Below, one piece after another: positions 1 through 7,102 of a stretch of 9,055 bases of DNA; within the stretch, counting starts at the first letter, position 1; each line of letters begins with the position of its first letter. The notes below the pieces were generated by a model. It searched no databases and had not been told where the DNA came from. It was given only the letters and a program-made list of their open reading frames with translations. The DNA lies in assembly GCA_964450355.1 (NCBI GenBank), contig CAYVDH010000148.1:1-9055 (forward strand), read 5' to 3'. The translations under genes were made by a program, and so were the position numbers. This DNA is from CAYVDH01 sp964450355. Its GTDB lineage: Bacteria; Bacteroidota; Bacteroidia; NS11-12g; UBA955.

Positions 1-351
1 AAAAACAACAATTTAATTCATCTTTCTAAATCACCTAGATTAAATTGGAGGGATGTTGATTATTGCGATAGGGACACTTTGTTTGATATTTTTAATTCAA
101 TAAACAAAATAAATAAATCTAGTTTCAACTTTTTTCCTAATCCTAATCAAGGGAATTTTCAATTAAAGTTTAATCAACTCTTCTCTGGTAAAATGCAGTT
201 ATTAGATTTAACTGGTAAAGTTGTTTTTGAAAAACACCTATCTGAGTTAGAATTAACTCTAATTGAGCTTCCTAGTCATTTTAAAGGAATGTTTATGATG
301 AGGTTGTTTAATGAAGAGCAAACTAGTTGTCAGAAAATATTAATTGAGTAA
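1..351 (+). CDS. T9SS type A sorting domain protein (3' end only)
   Basis: This is the last 116 codons of a gene whose start lies left of the window. The frame is open from base 1 with no start codon required, and it ends in TAA at 349-351. Residues about 41-116 (numbered from base 1) look like a type A T9SS C-terminal sorting domain: an FFPNPNQGNF opening of the usual [F/Y]PNP type, then a LLDLTGKVVFEK strand (the common 'D..GK.V' element), a hydrophobic LIELPSHFKGMFMMRL strand and a final KILIE. In this family the domain directs an exported protein through the outer membrane, where it is cleaved and the protein is released or anchored. The residues before it (including LNWRDVDYCDRD) are too few to assign the cargo domain. 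An internal TTG at 79 is not the real start, because coding sequence continues upstream. The gene converges on miaA with 28 bp between the stops and no visible terminator hairpin. Confidence 0.82.
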   Translation, partial: KNNNLIHLSKSPRLNWRDVDYCDRDTLFDIFNSINKINKSSFNFFPNPNQGNFQLKFNQLFSGKMQLLDLTGKVVFEKHLSELELTLIELPSHFKGMFMMRLFNEEQTSCQKILIE

Positions 352-379
352 TTTAATCAAATAGCAAACTCCACCATCC

Positions 380-1213
380 CTAAATTTTAATCTGATGATT
401 AAACCAAGTAATCTGCCTTTTGGCGTAGTTTCTGCTGTGTTGTTTTATTTTGTCAATGACAAAATCTATATTGGTATCACCTTCAAAATAAGGCCACCAC
501 TCTCTGTAGCCCACTGTGTTTAACGAGTTATAATGTTTGTATTCTATCAAGCTTTTTACTTCCTGTTCTAATCCCATGTCTATCATGTTGTCAACACGTT
601 TATTGATTCGGTCATACAATAATTCTCTATCCATGCTCATGTAGTGGTATTTGGTCTCAAAGTGGTATTCAAATTCTGGAAGCTTTTCTCCTTCCATGCC
701 TTTGTTTAATTCTATTTCTATCGCTCTTATTAACCTCTGTGGGTTCTCTACATCTGTTTTTTCAAACCTGTATTTACTTATTGAATTTAATTTGTCTTTT
801 AAATAGTCAATACCATTTTCTTTTAACTCTTTTTGTAATGTGTGCCTTAGTTCTGAGTTTTCTTCGGGTAATTGATCTAAGCCTTCAATCAATGCTTTGA
901 TGTAAAATCCAGTGCCACCACACACAATTAAATGTTGGTGATTCGAAAATATTTCATTGATTTTATTTCGTGCTTCAAATGCATAATCTCCTGCGCTGTA
1001 TTTTTGATGAATGGAAATGTGGTTGATGAAATGATGTTTTACCTCCTTCAATTGTTCCTCAGTAGGTTTGGCAACTCCTATGCTTAATTCATTGTACAAT
1101 TGTCTTGAATCGGCTGAAATGATTGGGCAATTGAATTGCTTTGCCATTTCTATGGCTAAGTCTGTTTTTCCAATTCCAGTTGGACCTATTACTACATGAA
1201 GTGTTTTGCTCAT
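380..1213 (-). CDS. miaA: tRNA dimethylallyltransferase MiaA
   Basis: This cytoplasmic enzyme transfers a dimethylallyl group from DMAPP to N6 of A37 in tRNAs that read UNN codons, the first step towards ms2i6A. The 277-residue product has the P-loop GPTGIGKT (10-17), the SADSRQLY segment (33-40) that in this family carries the catalytic Asp (D35), the HHFINHI and YSAGDYAFEA segments, GGTGFYIKAL (99-108), the NPQRLIRAIEI tRNA-contact helix (157-167), TVGYREWWPYF (233-243) and the C-terminal SRNYAKRQITWF (260-271). It is slightly shorter than the roughly 300 residues usual for bacteria, but all core motifs are present. The ATG at 1213 overlaps the stop of the PPK2 gene as ATGA, which indicates translational coupling within one minus-strand transcript. 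The stop is TAG, 28 bp from the stop of the convergent T9SS gene. Identification is firm. Confidence 0.96.
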   Translation of the reverse strand: MSKTLHVVIGPTGIGKTDLAIEMAKQFNCPIISADSRQLYNELSIGVAKPTEEQLKEVKHHFINHISIHQKYSAGDYAFEARNKINEIFSNHQHLIVCGGTGFYIKALIEGLDQLPEENSELRHTLQKELKENGIDYLKDKLNSISKYRFEKTDVENPQRLIRAIEIELNKGMEGEKLPEFEYHFETKYHYMSMDRELLYDRINKRVDNMIDMGLEQEVKSLIEYKHYNSLNTVGYREWWPYFEGDTNIDFVIDKIKQHSRNYAKRQITWFNHQIKI

Positions 1214-2100
1214 TCAGCCATAAGCTCGGTTTTAGCTTTAGCCATCAACTCTTTTTCTTCCTTAGTTGCAGGTTTCATTGAGAGGTTTAAATTTTCCAGT
1301 GTTTCTAATAATAAATCGCCAAACATAGCTCTGCTTACCCATTGTGTATCTGCTGGTAATACATGCCAAGGGGCGTGTTTGGTAGATGTTTCTTGTATCA
1401 TGGTTTCAAATGCTTTTTGATACTCATTCCACAGTTTTCTTTCTTTGATGTCTCCATAGCTGAATTTGTAATTTTTTTCAGGAGTATCAATTCTTTCAAT
1501 AAATCTATTTTTTTGTTCTTTTTTGCTTAAATTTAAAAACACTTTGAGTATGATGGTGCCATTTTTTACCAAATGTCTTTCCATTTCATTGATTGCCCTG
1601 TATCTATTTTCCCAAAATTTAGCATCGATGTCTTTGATGGATAGAATGCCTGGAATGTTTTGATTCACTATGAATTCAGGGTGAACTTTGGTCACCAATA
1701 CTTCCTCGTAATACGAACGATTGAATATGCCAATTTTGCCTTTTTCTGGCAAAGCTTTGTAGGTTCTCCACAAAAAGTCATGGCTTAGTTCTTCAGCACT
1801 TGGTTGTTTAAAACTGGTGACACTACAGCCTTGAGGGTTTATTCCACTCATTACGTGTTTGATGCAACTGTCTTTCCCTGCGGCATCTATAGCCTGAAGC
1901 ACTATTAGAATGGAATGTTTGTTTTGAGCATACAACACATGTTGAAGTTTACTTATTTTTTCTTTGTAATTTTCAAGGTGTTTTTTTATCGTTTTTTCGT
2001 CTTTATAAATGCTTTTATAATTCGTATCTAGCGATTTTAATTTAAAATTTTTAGGTTCATGAATGACAATGTTTTTGTCTTTTAATATTTGATGTGACAT
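1210..2100 (-). CDS. ppk2: PPK2 family polyphosphate:nucleotide phosphotransferase (class III-like)
   Basis: PPK2 enzymes move phosphate from inorganic polyphosphate to nucleotides, class III members acting on both NMP and NDP. The 296-residue protein is a single PPK2 domain. Visible are a Walker A region QAIDAAGKDSC (69-79, K76), a conserved INPQGCSVTSFKQPS stretch (87-101), a Walker B region GIFNRSYYEEVLV (124-136), and lid residues around KNRFIERI (197-204) and the KFSYGDIKERKLW segment (212-224). The size and the 'NPQG..VTSFK.PS' and 'F.NRS.YE.VLVT.VHPE' patterns resemble the Cytophaga class III type more than the larger or two-domain classes, judged from memory of the family. A D77-S78 pair replaces the more usual DG after the P-loop lysine. 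The ATG at 2100 lies 15 bp after the stop of the barrel gene, and the TGA stop overlaps the miaA start. Class assignment is inference; family assignment is firm. Confidence 0.92.
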   Translation of the reverse strand: MSHQILKDKNIVIHEPKNFKLKSLDTNYKSIYKDEKTIKKHLENYKEKISKLQHVLYAQNKHSILIVLQAIDAAGKDSCIKHVMSGINPQGCSVTSFKQPSAEELSHDFLWRTYKALPEKGKIGIFNRSYYEEVLVTKVHPEFIVNQNIPGILSIKDIDAKFWENRYRAINEMERHLVKNGTIILKVFLNLSKKEQKNRFIERIDTPEKNYKFSYGDIKERKLWNEYQKAFETMIQETSTKHAPWHVLPADTQWVSRAMFGDLLLETLENLNLSMKPATKEEKELMAKAKTELMAE

Positions 2101-2115
2101 GGTATGATAGTGGAG

Positions 2116-2604
2116 TTAAAATAGCATTCCTACTCTGTAAACAAATGGTGAATTATACACGTTGTTGGCTGGAGGGTCCACAATGTAATAAATGGATGCA
2201 AAGAAATTGCCTCCTACATTCATTCCTCCACCTACAAGCAAGTAATCATCCCATACATTCGATTTATCTCGAGTAAGAAGTTGGTATTCGGTTTGTAAAA
2301 AAAAGTTGTTATTGATGTGGTATCGAGCAAATGCATTGGTTCCATAAAACAAATTGGTTGCGGTACTGTTATTATATTTTAAATAACTGAAATTTGCACC
2401 TATACCTGTGATGAATTTTTTTGTTACACGATAACCCAATTGAGGATTAAGTGAAATAATGGTTGCATTGTTGCTGACATTGATACCACCGCCCATGTTG
2501 AAGGCTAATCGCTCTTTAAATTTTTGCTTTGAAGTGCTATCGTTTGAAGCCATTGCTGAGTGGCAAATGAACAAGACAGTGAGAAAAGTGATGTGTTTTA
2601 TCAT
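2116..2604 (-). CDS. small secreted beta-barrel-like outer membrane protein
   Basis: This is a hypothetical protein of 162 residues, predicted to be exported to the outer membrane. It has a Sec signal peptide with a basic start, a hydrophobic core (ITFLTVLFICHSAMA) and a likely signal peptidase I cut after A19. The mature part is rich in Gly, Asn and aromatic residues in alternating patterns such as LNPQLGYRV, FITGIGANFSYLKY, FYGTNAFARYHI, FFLQTEYQLL, YLLVGGGMNV and FFASIYYIV. It ends in VYRVGMLF, so the last residue is Phe, as in many barrels. About eight strands could fit, but no specific family is recognised. I chose the ATG at 2604. A TTG six codons upstream (2622) is in frame, but it forms the end of a TATTTTTG -7 element, and the ATG directly begins the signal peptide. 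It is the first gene of a probable operon with ppk2 and miaA. Confidence 0.72.
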   Translation of the reverse strand: MIKHITFLTVLFICHSAMASNDSTSKQKFKERLAFNMGGGINVSNNATIISLNPQLGYRVTKKFITGIGANFSYLKYNNSTATNLFYGTNAFARYHINNNFFLQTEYQLLTRDKSNVWDDYLLVGGGMNVGGNFFASIYYIVDPPANNVYNSPFVYRVGMLF

Positions 2605-2619
2605 TTGGGATAAAAAATT

Positions 2620-2627
2620 CAAAAATA
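2620..2627 (-). promoter_or_regulatory. -7 promoter element for the barrel-ppk2-miaA operon
   Basis: On the minus strand these bases read TATTTTTG, an exact match to the Bacteroidota -7 consensus TAnnTTTG. The element ends 15 nt before the ATG at 2604, so the predicted 5' leader is under about 12 nt. No good TTG -33 element lies at the usual 17-23 nt spacing; the nearest TTG (2642-2640) is only 12 nt away. The call therefore rests on the -7 element and its position. Confidence 0.5.
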
Positions 2628-2659
2628 AACATTTTTTATCAAGGTATATAGTGTTTATT
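2624..2659. repeat. 8-bp inverted repeat overlapping the minus-strand promoter
   Basis: The arms AATAAACA (2624-2631) and TGTTTATT (2652-2659) are perfect reverse complements separated by 20 bp. One arm overlaps the -7 element of the barrel operon, so a dimeric regulator could block it. In such AT-rich DNA an 8-bp dyad may also arise by chance. Confidence 0.3.
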
Positions 2660-2716
2660 GTATAAAAAGTACGAAATTGATGACAATTGTGAATAAAATT
2701 TATAAGTTTTTCAATA

Positions 2717-2752
2717 TTTGTGATTAAGTCATTTAATATTAGATTATTTTCG
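2717..2752 (+). promoter_or_regulatory. probable serC operon promoter
   Basis: A TTTG (2717-2720) could be the -33 element and TATTTTCG (2745-2752) the -7 element; the latter matches TAnnTTTG at all but one fixed base. The spacing of 24 nt is one longer than the usual 17-23. The -7 element ends 27 nt before the serC ATG at 2780. It is divergent from the barrel operon promoter. Confidence 0.45.
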
Positions 2753-2779
2753 CATCATAAATCAATCAATATTCAAAGA

Positions 2780-3835
2780 ATGAAAGTACATAATTTTTCA
2801 GCAGGACCATCCATTTTACCACAAGAAGCTATAGATGCTTCAATCGAAGGAATAAGAAATTTTGCAGGCACAGGATTATCCCTGTTAGAAGTCTCACACC
2901 GTGGTAAAGAGTTTGTTGCGGTTGTTGAAGAAACTCAATCCATAATCAAAGAATTGATGGGAATACCTGAGGGTTATGAGGTTATTTTCTTAGGTGGTGG
3001 AGCAAGTTTACAGTTTTTAATGGTGGCTTATAATTTATTAGAAACCAAAGGAGCTTATTTAAAAACAGGAGTATGGGCTGCCAATGCAGTAAAAGAAGCT
3101 AAATTGTTTGGTCAAGTAGAAGTAGTTGCTTCATCAGAAGATAAGAACTACACTTACATTCCTAAAAATTACAAAATACCAACTGATGCTGATTATTTCC
3201 ATTGCACCAGCAACAACACCATCTATGGAAGTCAAATGTCCAGTTTCCCAGATAGCCCTGTGACTATGGTATGTGATATGAGCTCTGATATTTTAAGCAG
3301 ACCAGTAGATGTTTCTAAATTTGGTTTGATATACGCTGGAGCGCAAAAAAACATGGGTCCAGCAGGAGTTACAGTAGTGATCATCAAAAAAGATATTTTA
3401 GGAAAAGTAAAAAGACAATTGCCAAGCATGATGAATTATGCTTTGCACATTGAAAAAGAAACCATGTACAATACACCGCCAGTATTCCCAATTTTTTCCA
3501 TGTTACAAAATTTAAAGTGGGTAAAAAAAGTGGGTGGAGTAGCTGAAATGCAAAAAAGAGCTGAAGCAAGAGCCAATTTACTGTACAATGAAATAGATAA
3601 CAATCCATTGTTTGTAGGAACTGTAGCAACTGAAGACCGTTCAAAAATGAATGCTTGTTTCTTGTTAAATGACACAAGTCTTGAAGAAAAATTCAATGCA
3701 GCTTGGAAAGAAGCTGGAATTTCAGGAATCAAAGGTCATCGTTCGGTAGGTGGATACAGAGCCAGTATGTACAATGCATTGCCTCTAGAAAGTGTTGAAG
3801 TGCTAGTGAATGTGATGAGAACGTTTAATCATTAG
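2780..3835 (+). CDS. serC: phosphoserine aminotransferase SerC
   Basis: This PLP enzyme makes O-phospho-L-serine from 3-phosphohydroxypyruvate and glutamate in serine synthesis; it may also act in PLP synthesis. The 351-residue product starts MKVHNFSAGPSILP, a standard SerC N-terminus. It carries the GGGAS phosphate-binding turn (72-76), HCTSNNTIYG (141-150), CDMSSD (166-170; D167 should face the pyridine nitrogen), the PLP lysine K190 in YAGAQKNMGPAG, and GHRSVGGYRASMYNA (319-333) with substrate-binding His and Arg. Length fits the family. I chose the ATG at 2780; an upstream GTG at 2720 is in frame, but it would add 20 unconserved residues across the probable promoter. The stop is TAG, and the next gene starts only 9 nt later, so this is the first gene of the serine operon. 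Confidence 0.97.
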   Translation: MKVHNFSAGPSILPQEAIDASIEGIRNFAGTGLSLLEVSHRGKEFVAVVEETQSIIKELMGIPEGYEVIFLGGGASLQFLMVAYNLLETKGAYLKTGVWAANAVKEAKLFGQVEVVASSEDKNYTYIPKNYKIPTDADYFHCTSNNTIYGSQMSSFPDSPVTMVCDMSSDILSRPVDVSKFGLIYAGAQKNMGPAGVTVVIIKKDILGKVKRQLPSMMNYALHIEKETMYNTPPVFPIFSMLQNLKWVKKVGGVAEMQKRAEARANLLYNEIDNNPLFVGTVATEDRSKMNACFLLNDTSLEEKFNAAWKEAGISGIKGHRSVGGYRASMYNALPLESVEVLVNVMRTFNH

Positions 3836-3844
3836 GGTTTTTCA

Positions 3845-4918
3845 ATGAGTAAGCTGTTGTTTGTTTTTATGTTTGTGTATTCAATAGGAGTTAATGCTCA
3901 ATGTTATGAGGATTCTATTGTTTTTATCCAAAATAAACCTTTTGAAACATTTAAATTTAAACAAGTAAATTTATACAATAATCAAAACAAATTAGATCAA
4001 ATTTATTACTTAGAATTGATTAATCATTCGGATACTAATTCTTTTAGAAAAGATACGTTTTCATACGATTACGCATTAAACAAGACTACTTTAATTAAAA
4101 AGGAATTCAATAAATACACAAGAAAATGGCAATTAAATAATAAAACTGAAACATATTCAACTTTAGAAAATTATTATCATTACAACATCGATTCATCAAA
4201 GTTTTTGCATAGTGGAAGAAACTATTACACAATAAATACTTCTAATTTTAAAGAATATATTCTGCAAAATTTCAACTTTAACTCTCAAAAATTTGAAAAC
4301 AGTTTTAGAAGATTGTATTTATTTGAAAATGAAATGTTGTCTGAGCTTATTTACCAAAATTGGAATAATAACAACTCTGTATTTTCAAATACAAGTAAAA
4401 TTAAATATACGTATTTAAATGGCTTATTGATTGCAGATACTTCTTTTATAGTAAATCCTAGTAGTTTTGAATTTGAGAAAAGCAATTACAATGTGTATTT
4501 GAAAAACATTAATAATCAAGATAGTGTTAAAATTTACTATTCAAAATTTAATGTCCTACAAGCCAAAACATTTTATACATACTATCCCAATCGTTGTGTT
4601 TTCCAAGAAAAAAATTACTCTTATCAAGGCACTACAATAATCGATTCTTCAATAAATACTCATTATATCAATCAAAAATTAACTCGAATTAATACGACTA
4701 ACATAACTCCTATTAATGTGTATCCTAACCCATCACATTCTGAAATAAACGTAATTAATGCAAAAGGGGATTACAGGATCATTGAAATTAGTTCTGGCAA
4801 AGAAATAATGAAAGGAACAATAATCAATGAAAATGAAGTAATAGATATTTCATTGTTAAAAAGTGGTGTCTATTTATTTAAAACAAAAAACCAAATTCAA
4901 AAATTAATTAAATATTAA
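3845..4918 (+). CDS. T9SS-sorted secreted protein of unknown function
   Basis: This 357-residue protein has no recognised catalytic domain. The N-terminus is a Sec signal peptide (SKLLFVFMFVYSIGVNA, likely cut after A18). The C-terminal 70 or so residues are a type A T9SS sorting domain: INVYPNPSHSEINV (290-303), an IIEISSGKEIMKGTI strand, IDISLLKSGVYLFKT (333-347) and a terminal KLIKY. The middle (about 30-280) is rich in Asn, Tyr, Lys and Ser. It shows loose repeating units of the type 'W/F..N..K..Y.....L', for example around RKWQLNNKTETYS, NSQKFENSFRRLYLF, NNNSVFSNTSKIKYTY and SSFEFEKSNYNVYLK. Similar repeats occur in other Bacteroidota surface proteins, often of unknown role. It sits 9 nt after serC and 12 nt before serA with no evident promoter of its own, an odd place for a secreted protein. 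By eye it is more AT-rich than serC. Confidence 0.85.
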   Translation: MSKLLFVFMFVYSIGVNAQCYEDSIVFIQNKPFETFKFKQVNLYNNQNKLDQIYYLELINHSDTNSFRKDTFSYDYALNKTTLIKKEFNKYTRKWQLNNKTETYSTLENYYHYNIDSSKFLHSGRNYYTINTSNFKEYILQNFNFNSQKFENSFRRLYLFENEMLSELIYQNWNNNNSVFSNTSKIKYTYLNGLLIADTSFIVNPSSFEFEKSNYNVYLKNINNQDSVKIYYSKFNVLQAKTFYTYYPNRCVFQEKNYSYQGTTIIDSSINTHYINQKLTRINTTNITPINVYPNPSHSEINVINAKGDYRIIEISSGKEIMKGTIINENEVIDISLLKSGVYLFKTKNQIQKLIKY

Positions 4919-4930
4919 AATCAATTATAA

Positions 4931-5887
4931 ATGAAAATATTAGCAAACGATGGAATAGATGATTCAGCCAAAATCTTATTAGAGGCCAAAGGATTTAACA
5001 TAGATACGAATAAAATTGAACAAGCCGATTTAATCAATAAAATTTCAAATTACGAAGTGTTGTTGGTGCGCAGTGCTACCAAAGTAACCCCTGAAATCAT
5101 GGATGCTGCTACAAATTTAAAAATCATAGGCAGGGCAGGAGTTGGTTTGGATAACATAGATGTGAATTATGCAAAATCCAAAAACATAGCTGTTGTAAAT
5201 ACTCCAGCAGCAAGTAGTACCAGTGTTGCTGAATTGGTGTTTGCTCATCTATTTTCTGTTTGCAGAATGTTGCAAATTACCAATAGAGAAATGCCAGAAA
5301 ACGGAGCAGAAAAGTTCAATGATTTGAAAAAAACAGCTTCAAAAGGAATAGAATTAAAGGGCAAAACTTTAGGGATATTAGGTTTTGGTAGAATTGGAAG
5401 AGAAGCAGCAAGAATGGCATTTGGGCTTGGTATGAATGTGTTGGCTTACGACCCAATGATTTCAGAGGCAGAAGTTGAAATTACATTTCATCCTGATGCC
5501 AACATCCCAACAATAAAAAAACTAATTAAAACCATCAGCAAAGAAGAGGTATTGAAACAATCTGATTTTGTGAGTTTGCACATTCCTGGTGGTCAAGGTT
5601 ATGTACTTTCTGCCATCGAGTTCAATACGATGAAAAAAGAAAGTGGGTTAATCAATTGTGCAAGAGGTGGGGTAGTAAATGAGGTTGACTTAGTAGAAGC
5701 TTTAAAAAGTGGTCATTTAGCTTATGCAGGGATTGATGTTTTTGAAAAAGAACCACCAGTATATACCGATATTTTAAAATTAAACAACGTGTCATTAACT
5801 CCACACATAGGCGCCAGTACTAACGAAGCCCAAAAAAGAATTGGAGAAGAAATGGCTCAACAAATCATACAGTTTTTTCAACTTTAA
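4931..5887 (+). CDS. serA: D-3-phosphoglycerate dehydrogenase SerA, short form
   Basis: This enzyme oxidises 3-phosphoglycerate to 3-phosphohydroxypyruvate with NAD, the first committed step of serine synthesis. In the 318-residue product one sees VLLVRSATKVT (43-53), IIGRAGVGLDNIDV (65-78), the Rossmann loop GFGRIG (151-156), D174 in AYDP where the NAD ribose is bound, and the catalytic set R245 (CARGG), E274 (FEKEPP) and H292 (PHIGAS). The chain ends soon after the catalytic His, so the C-terminal ACT regulatory domain of the long forms is absent and serine feedback through it is not expected. A segment of about a dozen extra residues near 180-200 (before TISKEEVLKQSDF) seems typical of Bacteroidota homologues. 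The ATG at 4931 follows the T9SS gene by 12 nt. A related hydroxyacid dehydrogenase is the alternative, but linkage to serC favours SerA. Confidence 0.94.
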   Translation: MKILANDGIDDSAKILLEAKGFNIDTNKIEQADLINKISNYEVLLVRSATKVTPEIMDAATNLKIIGRAGVGLDNIDVNYAKSKNIAVVNTPAASSTSVAELVFAHLFSVCRMLQITNREMPENGAEKFNDLKKTASKGIELKGKTLGILGFGRIGREAARMAFGLGMNVLAYDPMISEAEVEITFHPDANIPTIKKLIKTISKEEVLKQSDFVSLHIPGGQGYVLSAIEFNTMKKESGLINCARGGVVNEVDLVEALKSGHLAYAGIDVFEKEPPVYTDILKLNNVSLTPHIGASTNEAQKRIGEEMAQQIIQFFQL

Positions 5888-5893
5888 AAAATT

Positions 5894-7102
5894 TTGCCAC
5901 AAATAAAACCATTCAAAGCCTTGCTGCCAGCCAATGGCATGGAAAGTAAAGTAGCTGCAAATACACACAGCGACACTAAGGAACACCAATTGGAATTAGT
6001 AAAAACCAATCCTTATACTTACATCAAAGTGGTAAAACCCTATTTAATTTTTGATGAAGAAAAAGACCCTCAAAAACATTTTCCTTTAGCCAAAGAAATA
6101 GTGGATGATTTCATTCAAAAACAAATCCTTGTTCAAGATGAAATGGACTCATTTTACATATATAAACAAACTGACAAGGTAAGAAATTTAAGTTTTTTGG
6201 GTTTAATTGCTACTTTAAGCGTAGATGATTATTTTGCTGGTAAAATTAAAGTCCATGAAAACACCATAACCGAAAAAGAAAATCAATTGATTGAACACAT
6301 TGATATTTCTGGAGTAATAGGAGAGCCTGTATTAACAACACATTCACCAAATGAACACATCCGACATGTTTTAGATTCTATAGTTTCCAATGCAAAACCT
6401 GATATTAATTTTGACGATTTAATTCATAGAAACCACCAACTGTATAAAGTTAAAAATGCTGATAAAATCAATCAATTGATTGAAGTATATAATGAGTTAA
6501 ATGAATTTTACATTGCAGATGGTCATCATCGCAGTGCTGCTTCAGCAGGGTATTATAAAAAAATAAGTGGCGAAGGGTATTATTTATCTTACATTGTGTC
6601 ATCAGATCAATTGCATATAGAAAGTTTTCACAGAGCCTACAAGTGCAATGGAGTATTTGATTTAGATTCTTTTTTAAACAGTTTAAACGATGATTTTGAA
6701 GTTGAGTTTTCTAACAATGCCATTTGTCCTAACATGCCTAACCATTTTGGTTTGGTATGCAGCACAGGTTGGTATAGGTTAACATTAAAAAACAAAACCA
6801 TACAAACTAATTCAGTGGAAAAATTAGATGTTTCAATCGTTGAAAAATTAATTTTTAATAAGCGATTGCATATTTCCGATTCTAAAACAGACAATCAACT
6901 GTCTTTTATTAAAGGAACGCACCCAGTAGAAGAATTAGAAAAAGAAATTAAACAAGGACATTATGACATTGCAATTTCCTTGTCACCTTGCACCATTCAG
7001 CAAGTATTTGATGTAGCAGATGATGGATTAATCATGCCACCAAAATCCACTTACATTGAACCAAAATTATTGACTGGATTAACCATTCAAAAGGTTAAAT
7101 AA
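5894..7102 (+). CDS. DUF1015 family protein linked to serine synthesis
   Basis: This 402-residue cytoplasmic protein has no signal peptide or membrane segment. It belongs to DUF1015, recognised by the N-terminal IKPFKALLP (4-12), a KVHENT element (119-124), the ADGHHRSAAS motif (208-217) and the C-terminal MPPKSTYIEPKLLTGL (381-396). The family often neighbours serA and serC in Bacteroidota, as I recall. The reaction is not established. The DGHHR motif resembles the one in ParB/Srx-fold proteins, including the archaeal free-serine kinase SerK, so a role with serine or phosphoserine is a fair but unproven guess. The start is TTG at 5894, because the conserved IKPFKAL lies upstream of the first ATG (5939). 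The frame continues that of serA, with only AAA and ATT between its TAA and this TTG. The 3' end overlaps cysS (opposite strand) by 8 bp. Confidence 0.88.
   Translation: MPQIKPFKALLPANGMESKVAANTHSDTKEHQLELVKTNPYTYIKVVKPYLIFDEEKDPQKHFPLAKEIVDDFIQKQILVQDEMDSFYIYKQTDKVRNLSFLGLIATLSVDDYFAGKIKVHENTITEKENQLIEHIDISGVIGEPVLTTHSPNEHIRHVLDSIVSNAKPDINFDDLIHRNHQLYKVKNADKINQLIEVYNELNEFYIADGHHRSAASAGYYKKISGEGYYLSYIVSSDQLHIESFHRAYKCNGVFDLDSFLNSLNDDFEVEFSNNAICPNMPNHFGLVCSTGWYRLTLKNKTIQTNSVEKLDVSIVEKLIFNKRLHISDSKTDNQLSFIKGTHPVEELEKEIKQGHYDIAISLSPCTIQQVFDVADDGLIMPPKSTYIEPKLLTGLTIQKVK

Noticed and set aside
79..351. A complete 90-residue gene starting at the TTG at 79
   Set aside because: The frame is open to base 1 and the domain is a C-terminal sorting domain that needs an upstream cargo, so this is a truncated larger gene.
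2605..2622. N-terminal extension of the barrel protein from a TTG at 2622
   Set aside because: The TTG is the end of the TATTTTTG promoter element, and the ATG at 2604 starts a normal signal peptide.
2720..2779. N-terminal extension of SerC from a GTG at 2720
   Set aside because: The added 20 residues are not SerC-like and span the probable promoter; the family N-terminus begins at the ATG at 2780.
3232..3732. Three overlapping open frames on the minus strand within serC
   Set aside because: They are antisense to a clearly coding gene, overlap each other and show no family features.
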